Shown here piece after piece: positions 45,430 to 48,865 of a DNA stretch of 48,865 bases. Within the stretch, counting starts at the first letter, position 1. Each line of letters opens with the position of its first letter. Position numbers and translations under genes: made by a program. A model generated the notes under the pieces. That model ran no database searches and was not told the origin of the DNA. It saw only the letters and a list, made by a program, of their open reading frames with translations. Location of the stretch: positions 1 through 48,865 of the forward strand of contig JAGMAB010000002.1 in the NCBI GenBank assembly GCA_023131055.1, read 5' to 3'. The DNA comes from Candidatus Parcubacteria bacterium (GTDB lineage: Bacteria; Patescibacteriota; Minisyncoccia; Minisyncoccales; JAGMAB01).

Positions 45430-45819
45430 TTATTCCCTTTTCTTTAATCGCGCTTTTTTGCCTTTTGCTTCTCTCAAATAATAAAGTTTTGCCCGTCTCA
45501 CTTTTCCTTGTTTTATTATGTCTATTTTTTCAATTAGCGGCGAATGAATTGGAAAGATTTTTTCAACACCAATTCCGGAAATTACTTTTCGCACAGTAAT
45601 TGTTGCTGTTAATCCTTTTCCATGTTTCTTCGCCAAAACCAGCCCTTCAAAAACTTGAATTCTTTCTTTTTCTCCTTCTTTTTTGCCTCCCGCGGCCTTG
45701 CTTTTTAGCGGGGTAAATGCCGGGATTTTTTGATAAACCTGAACAGTATCACCCGGTCTGATTTTAGGCAAGTCATTTTTTAATTGATTTTTATTGAATG
45801 CTTCTGATTTAGTAATCAT
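45430..45819 (-). CDS. rplS: 50S ribosomal protein L19
   Basis: [16 protein letters not shown]...[47 protein letters not shown]. Confidence 0.95.
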   Translation of the reverse strand: MITKSEAFNKNQLKNDLPKIRPGDTVQVYQKIPAFTPLKSKAAGGKKEGEKERIQVFEGLVLAKKHGKGLTATITVRKVISGIGVEKIFPIHSPLIEKIDIIKQGKVRRAKLYYLREAKGKKARLKKRE

Positions 45820-46436
45820 AGTTTTAATTTATTTTTAATTTCTTTTAATTCTTTTGGCAATTCTGACACAAATTCTTTTTCTTTTCCATCCGGCAGTTTT
45901 ATTTTCAGGAAGCTTGCGTGCAAGAATTGTCTTGTTAGCCCAACCGGGCAGGGTTGGTTCTTAAATCCATATAATTTATCTCCAACAATCGGACAGGATA
46001 TATAAGCAAGATGGCATCTGATTTGATGTTTTCTTCCGGTTTTCAGAGCAATTTCTAACAAAGTATATTTTTCATATTGCTTTAAGACTTTATATTCAGT
46101 GCTCGCGTTTCTTTTTCCGTTTGTTTGCGGTTCGTTAAGTAAATATACTTTTTGTTTTCTACGGTCTTTAGGGGAGCGGCCTATTAAGGTTTCAATTTTA
46201 CCATTTTTGGAAGACGGGCATCCAACTACTAAAGCAATATAATGCTTTTTTACTTTTCTTTCTTGAAATTGCTTTTGCAGGAATTCCAGCGCGTCATCAT
46301 TTTTTGCCGTCAATAAAATTCCCGAAGTATCTTTGTCTAATCTATGAGCAGGTCTGTCAAAATTATCAATAGTAATTCTTGCTGGCTTGTCAAAAACTTT
46401 AACATTTTCATCCTCGTAAATAATTTTCATTTCCAT
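45816..46436 (-). CDS. RluA-family pseudouridine synthase
   Basis: [17 protein letters not shown]...[27 protein letters not shown]. Confidence 0.92.
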   Translation of the reverse strand: MEMKIIYEDENVKVFDKPARITIDNFDRPAHRLDKDTSGILLTAKNDDALEFLQKQFQERKVKKHYIALVVGCPSSKNGKIETLIGRSPKDRRKQKVYLLNEPQTNGKRNASTEYKVLKQYEKYTLLEIALKTGRKHQIRCHLAYISCPIVGDKLYGFKNQPCPVGLTRQFLHASFLKIKLPDGKEKEFVSELPKELKEIKNKLKL

Positions 46437-46439
46437 ATG

Positions 46440-46513
46440 TGGGCGGTACAGGATTCGAACCTGTCACCTCTTCAATGTCACTGAAGCACTCTAACCAAAT
46501 GAGCTAACCGCCC
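46440..46513 (-). tRNA. tRNA-Val(GAC)
   Basis: RC GGGCGGTTAGCTCATTTGGTTAGAGT...GTGACAT loop...AGGTTCGAATCCTGTACCGCCCA. Confidence 0.9.
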
Positions 46514-46524
46514 TCGCGCGTGTG

Positions 46525-46597
46525 TGCGCGTGGATGGATTTGAACCATCGGCCTTTCGCTTATAAGACGAATGCTCTAACCACTGAGCTACACGCGC
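46525..46597 (-). tRNA. tRNA-Ile(UAU)
   Basis: RC GCGCGTGTAGCTCAGTGGTTAGAGCATTCGTCTTATAAGCGAAAGGCCGATGGTTCAAATCCATCCACGCGCA; anticodon loop CTTATAA. Confidence 0.92.
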
Positions 46598-48477
46598 TTG
46601 ATTTTTATGTTAATTGATTTCTTTTGTCTTGTTTTTTCTTTCTTCTCCGGTTTTAATAATTCTTCAAATTCTTGTCTTTCAATTGTTTCTTTTTTTATAA
46701 GCACTTTGGCAATTTTATCAAGCAGTTTTCTGTTTTTAATTAAAATGTTTGTCGCTTGCTTTTCCGCGTTTTTAATAAATTTTGCCACTTCTTCATCAAT
46801 CCGGATAGCTATTTTTTCAGAATAATTTTTTTGTTCTCCGAGTTCTTTTCCTAAAAACACCATTTCTTCTTTTTTGCCGAAAGAAATCGGGCCCAAAGCA
46901 GACATTCCATATTCTTTAACTAATTTTCTTGCCAGTTCCGACGCCTTTTCCAAATCATTTGCCGCGCCCGTGGTAATTTCATTAAATTTTAATTTCTCGG
47001 CGCAGTAACCGCCCAATAAAGTGGTTAATTCAGATAAGAACTGCGTTTTCGTATGAATTTTTCTTTCTTCTTTAGGCATTTTTAAGGTATAGCCGGCAGC
47101 CATTCCGCGGGAAATAATTGATATTTTTCTTATCGGTTCCGCGTCCGGCGAGAAAGTTGATGTTAAAGCATGCCCGGTTTCATGATAAGCGGCAATTTCT
47201 TTCTCTTTTACTGACAAAATATGTGATTTTCTTTCAGGCCCCAATAAAACCTTTTCAATTGAGTCCAAAAATTCTTCCTGAAAGACCTGGTGTTTGTTTT
47301 TTCTCGCTGCTAAAATTGCGGCTTCATTAACCACATTTGCCAAGTCAGCTCCGGAAAATCCGGGCGTTCTTTCAGCCACTTCTCTTAAACCGACATTTAA
47401 AGCCAAAGGTTTTCCTCGGCAGTGAATTTTCAAAATTTCTTCCCTGTCATTGATATCAGGCAGGTCTAAAACGACTATTCTGTCAAACCTTCCGGGACGC
47501 AGCAGGGCAGGATCTAAAACATCCGGGCGGTTGGTAGCCGCAAAAACTAAAGTTGTGGATTCTTTTTCAAAGCCGTCCATTTCAACCAGGATTTGATTTA
47601 AAGTTTGTTCTCTTTCATCATGGCCTCCGCCTATGCCAGAACCTCTCACCCGGCCGATAGCGTCCAGCTCGTCAATAAAAATAATTGACTTGCCTGCTTT
47701 TTTGGCAGTGGAGAATAAATCCCTCACGCGCGAGCTTCCGACCCCCACAAACATCTCAATAAATTCTGAACCGGAAATTGAAAAGAACGGCACATTGCTT
47801 TCAGCTGCCACAGCTCTGGCAAGCATTGTTTTTCCTGTTCCCGGAGCGCCCACTAACAAAACTCCTCTTGGTATTCTGGCGCCGATGCTTAAATATTTTT
47901 TGGGATTTTTCAGAAAATCAACAATTTCTTTTAATTCTTCTTTCGCCTCTTTCAAACCCGCCACATCTTTAAAACTAATTTTTTCTTTTGACGCGCCTTT
48001 GGCGCCGAATAATTTAGCTCTGGCTTTTGAAAAATTAAACGCCTGCATTGCTCCTGTTTTTGCCTGCCGAAAAATCATCCAGAAAAAGAAACCAAAAAAT
48101 AAAAGAGGCAAAAAAAGCAATAAAAACGGAGCCAATCCCGCCCACGCGCCTCCTCCTTTTTTTGTTTCAACTTCTACTTTTTTCAGCTTTTCCAAAGACA
48201 CGCCATAATTTATCAGTGATTGTGAAAGCGCTGTTTCTGTTTCTTTTCGCGATATCGCTTTTGTTTCATCTTGGTATAAAATTGAAAGCTCGGACCCGGC
48301 AACAGTGATTTTTTTAACTTTTTCCTGCTCAATGTCTTCAACTAATTGAGTAATGGATACTATTTCTTTTTTTTCAAACGGTTGGAAAAACAAACTAAAA
48401 ACAGACGATATGAGCAGGAAAATCAGCACAACAAATATAAAATTTTTAATTAAACTATTAATATTTTTCTTTTTCAT
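46588..48477 (-). CDS. ftsH: ATP-dependent zinc metalloprotease FtsH
   Basis: GAPGTGKTMLARAVAAES, IIFIDELDAIGRVRG, HETGHAL zinc site. Confidence 0.97.
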   Translation of the reverse strand: MKKKNINSLIKNFIFVVLIFLLISSVFSLFFQPFEKKEIVSITQLVEDIEQEKVKKITVAGSELSILYQDETKAISRKETETALSQSLINYGVSLEKLKKVEVETKKGGGAWAGLAPFLLLFLPLLFFGFFFWMIFRQAKTGAMQAFNFSKARAKLFGAKGASKEKISFKDVAGLKEAKEELKEIVDFLKNPKKYLSIGARIPRGVLLVGAPGTGKTMLARAVAAESNVPFFSISGSEFIEMFVGVGSSRVRDLFSTAKKAGKSIIFIDELDAIGRVRGSGIGGGHDEREQTLNQILVEMDGFEKESTTLVFAATNRPDVLDPALLRPGRFDRIVVLDLPDINDREEILKIHCRGKPLALNVGLREVAERTPGFSGADLANVVNEAAILAARKNKHQVFQEEFLDSIEKVLLGPERKSHILSVKEKEIAAYHETGHALTSTFSPDAEPIRKISIISRGMAAGYTLKMPKEERKIHTKTQFLSELTTLLGGYCAEKLKFNEITTGAANDLEKASELARKLVKEYGMSALGPISFGKKEEMVFLGKELGEQKNYSEKIAIRIDEEVAKFIKNAEKQATNILIKNRKLLDKIAKVLIKKETIERQEFEELLKPEKKEKTRQKKSINIKIKRV

Positions 48478-48496
48478 CTATGTATTTTTATTGGCG

Positions 48497-48528
48497 GGAA
48501 TGTTTGGGGTCAGACCCCAAACAATTCC
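48497..48528. repeat. Dispersed 32-bp palindromic repeat, copy 3
   Basis: GGAATGTTTGGGGTCAGACCCCAAACAATTCC. Confidence 0.75.
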
Positions 48529-48532
48529 TCAT

Positions 48533-48865
48533 TCACTTTTCTAATTTTAGGGTCATTCTGTGCTGTTCGGGACGAATTTCTAAAATCTGAAAATTATATT
48601 TTTTGTCAATTTCCAGCGCCTCTTCCATTTTTATCTTTGTTCCGAATTCAGAAATATGGCACAGCCCTTGAATTTCAGGCGTTATTTCAATAAAAGCCCC
48701 AAAAGGATTAAATTTACTCACCTTGCCTTTGATAGCGTCTCCTTTTTTATATTTTTTTTCAATATCCTGCCAAGGGTCTTTTTTCAGGGCTTTCAAAGAA
48801 AGAGAAACCTTGTTATTTGATATGTCAATAATTTTCGCTTTAATTTTTTGCCCTATTTTAACAAT
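48533..48865 (-). CDS. rpsA: S1-domain RNA-binding protein (ribosomal protein S1-like), 5' end beyond window
   Basis: KKGDAIKGKVSKFNPFGAFIEITPEIQGLCHISE; frame open upstream to window end (IVKIGQKIKAKIIDISNNKVSLSLKAL). Confidence 0.8.
   Translation of the reverse strand: MVKIGQKIKAKIIDISNNKVSLSLKALKKDPWQDIEKKYKKGDAIKGKVSKFNPFGAFIEITPEIQGLCHISEFGTKIKMEEALEIDKKYNFQILEIRPEQHRMTLKLEK

Noticed and set aside
45333-45599. Plus-strand ORF MGVPRAGLEPARSYEH...
   Set aside because: Antisense of tRNA-Leu(GAG) and rplS; typical spurious tRNA translation.
47633-48208. 191-aa plus-strand ORF opposite ftsH
   Set aside because: Antisense to a strongly conserved gene; no coding motifs.

Overview
AT-rich bacterial chromosome window with gene content typical of Candidate Phyla Radiation / Patescibacteria (inference: IF-2 without a long N-terminal region, HTH-TM giant surface protein, split type IV pilus cluster, scattered tRNAs, small envelope proteins). 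Backbone: rny, a histidine kinase plus receiver next to pilB, a type IV pilus locus (pilB ... pilC, prepilins, pilM/N/O), htrA-like protease, mltG-like gene, infB, rbfA, rplS, RluA-type pseudouridine synthase, ftsH, partial S1-domain gene, and 15 tRNAs. Accessory parts: (i) a 1907-aa HTH-TM-repeat surface protein and two DUF4143-type AAA ATPases between pilB and pilC, with a thrice-repeated gene-start fragment; (ii) a compact putative integrative element (about 26.57-31.3 kb) with serine recombinase, terminase-small-like protein, RecA/RepA-like ATPase and CHC2 zinc-finger protein, abutting tRNA-Ala, followed by envelope-type cargo up to about 38.9 kb. The most unusual signal is a set of four complex RNA-like structures with interleaved (pseudoknot or switch-type) pairings in this element: upstream of the recombinase, over the start codon of the RecA-like gene, upstream of the CHC2 gene (with promoter and terminators), and upstream of a membrane trypsin-like protease (two GAAA-capped hairpins plus a pseudoknot). 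In three of them G-U wobbles are compatible with only one strand, supporting function as RNA. All calls come from manual reading; no searches or folding programs were run.
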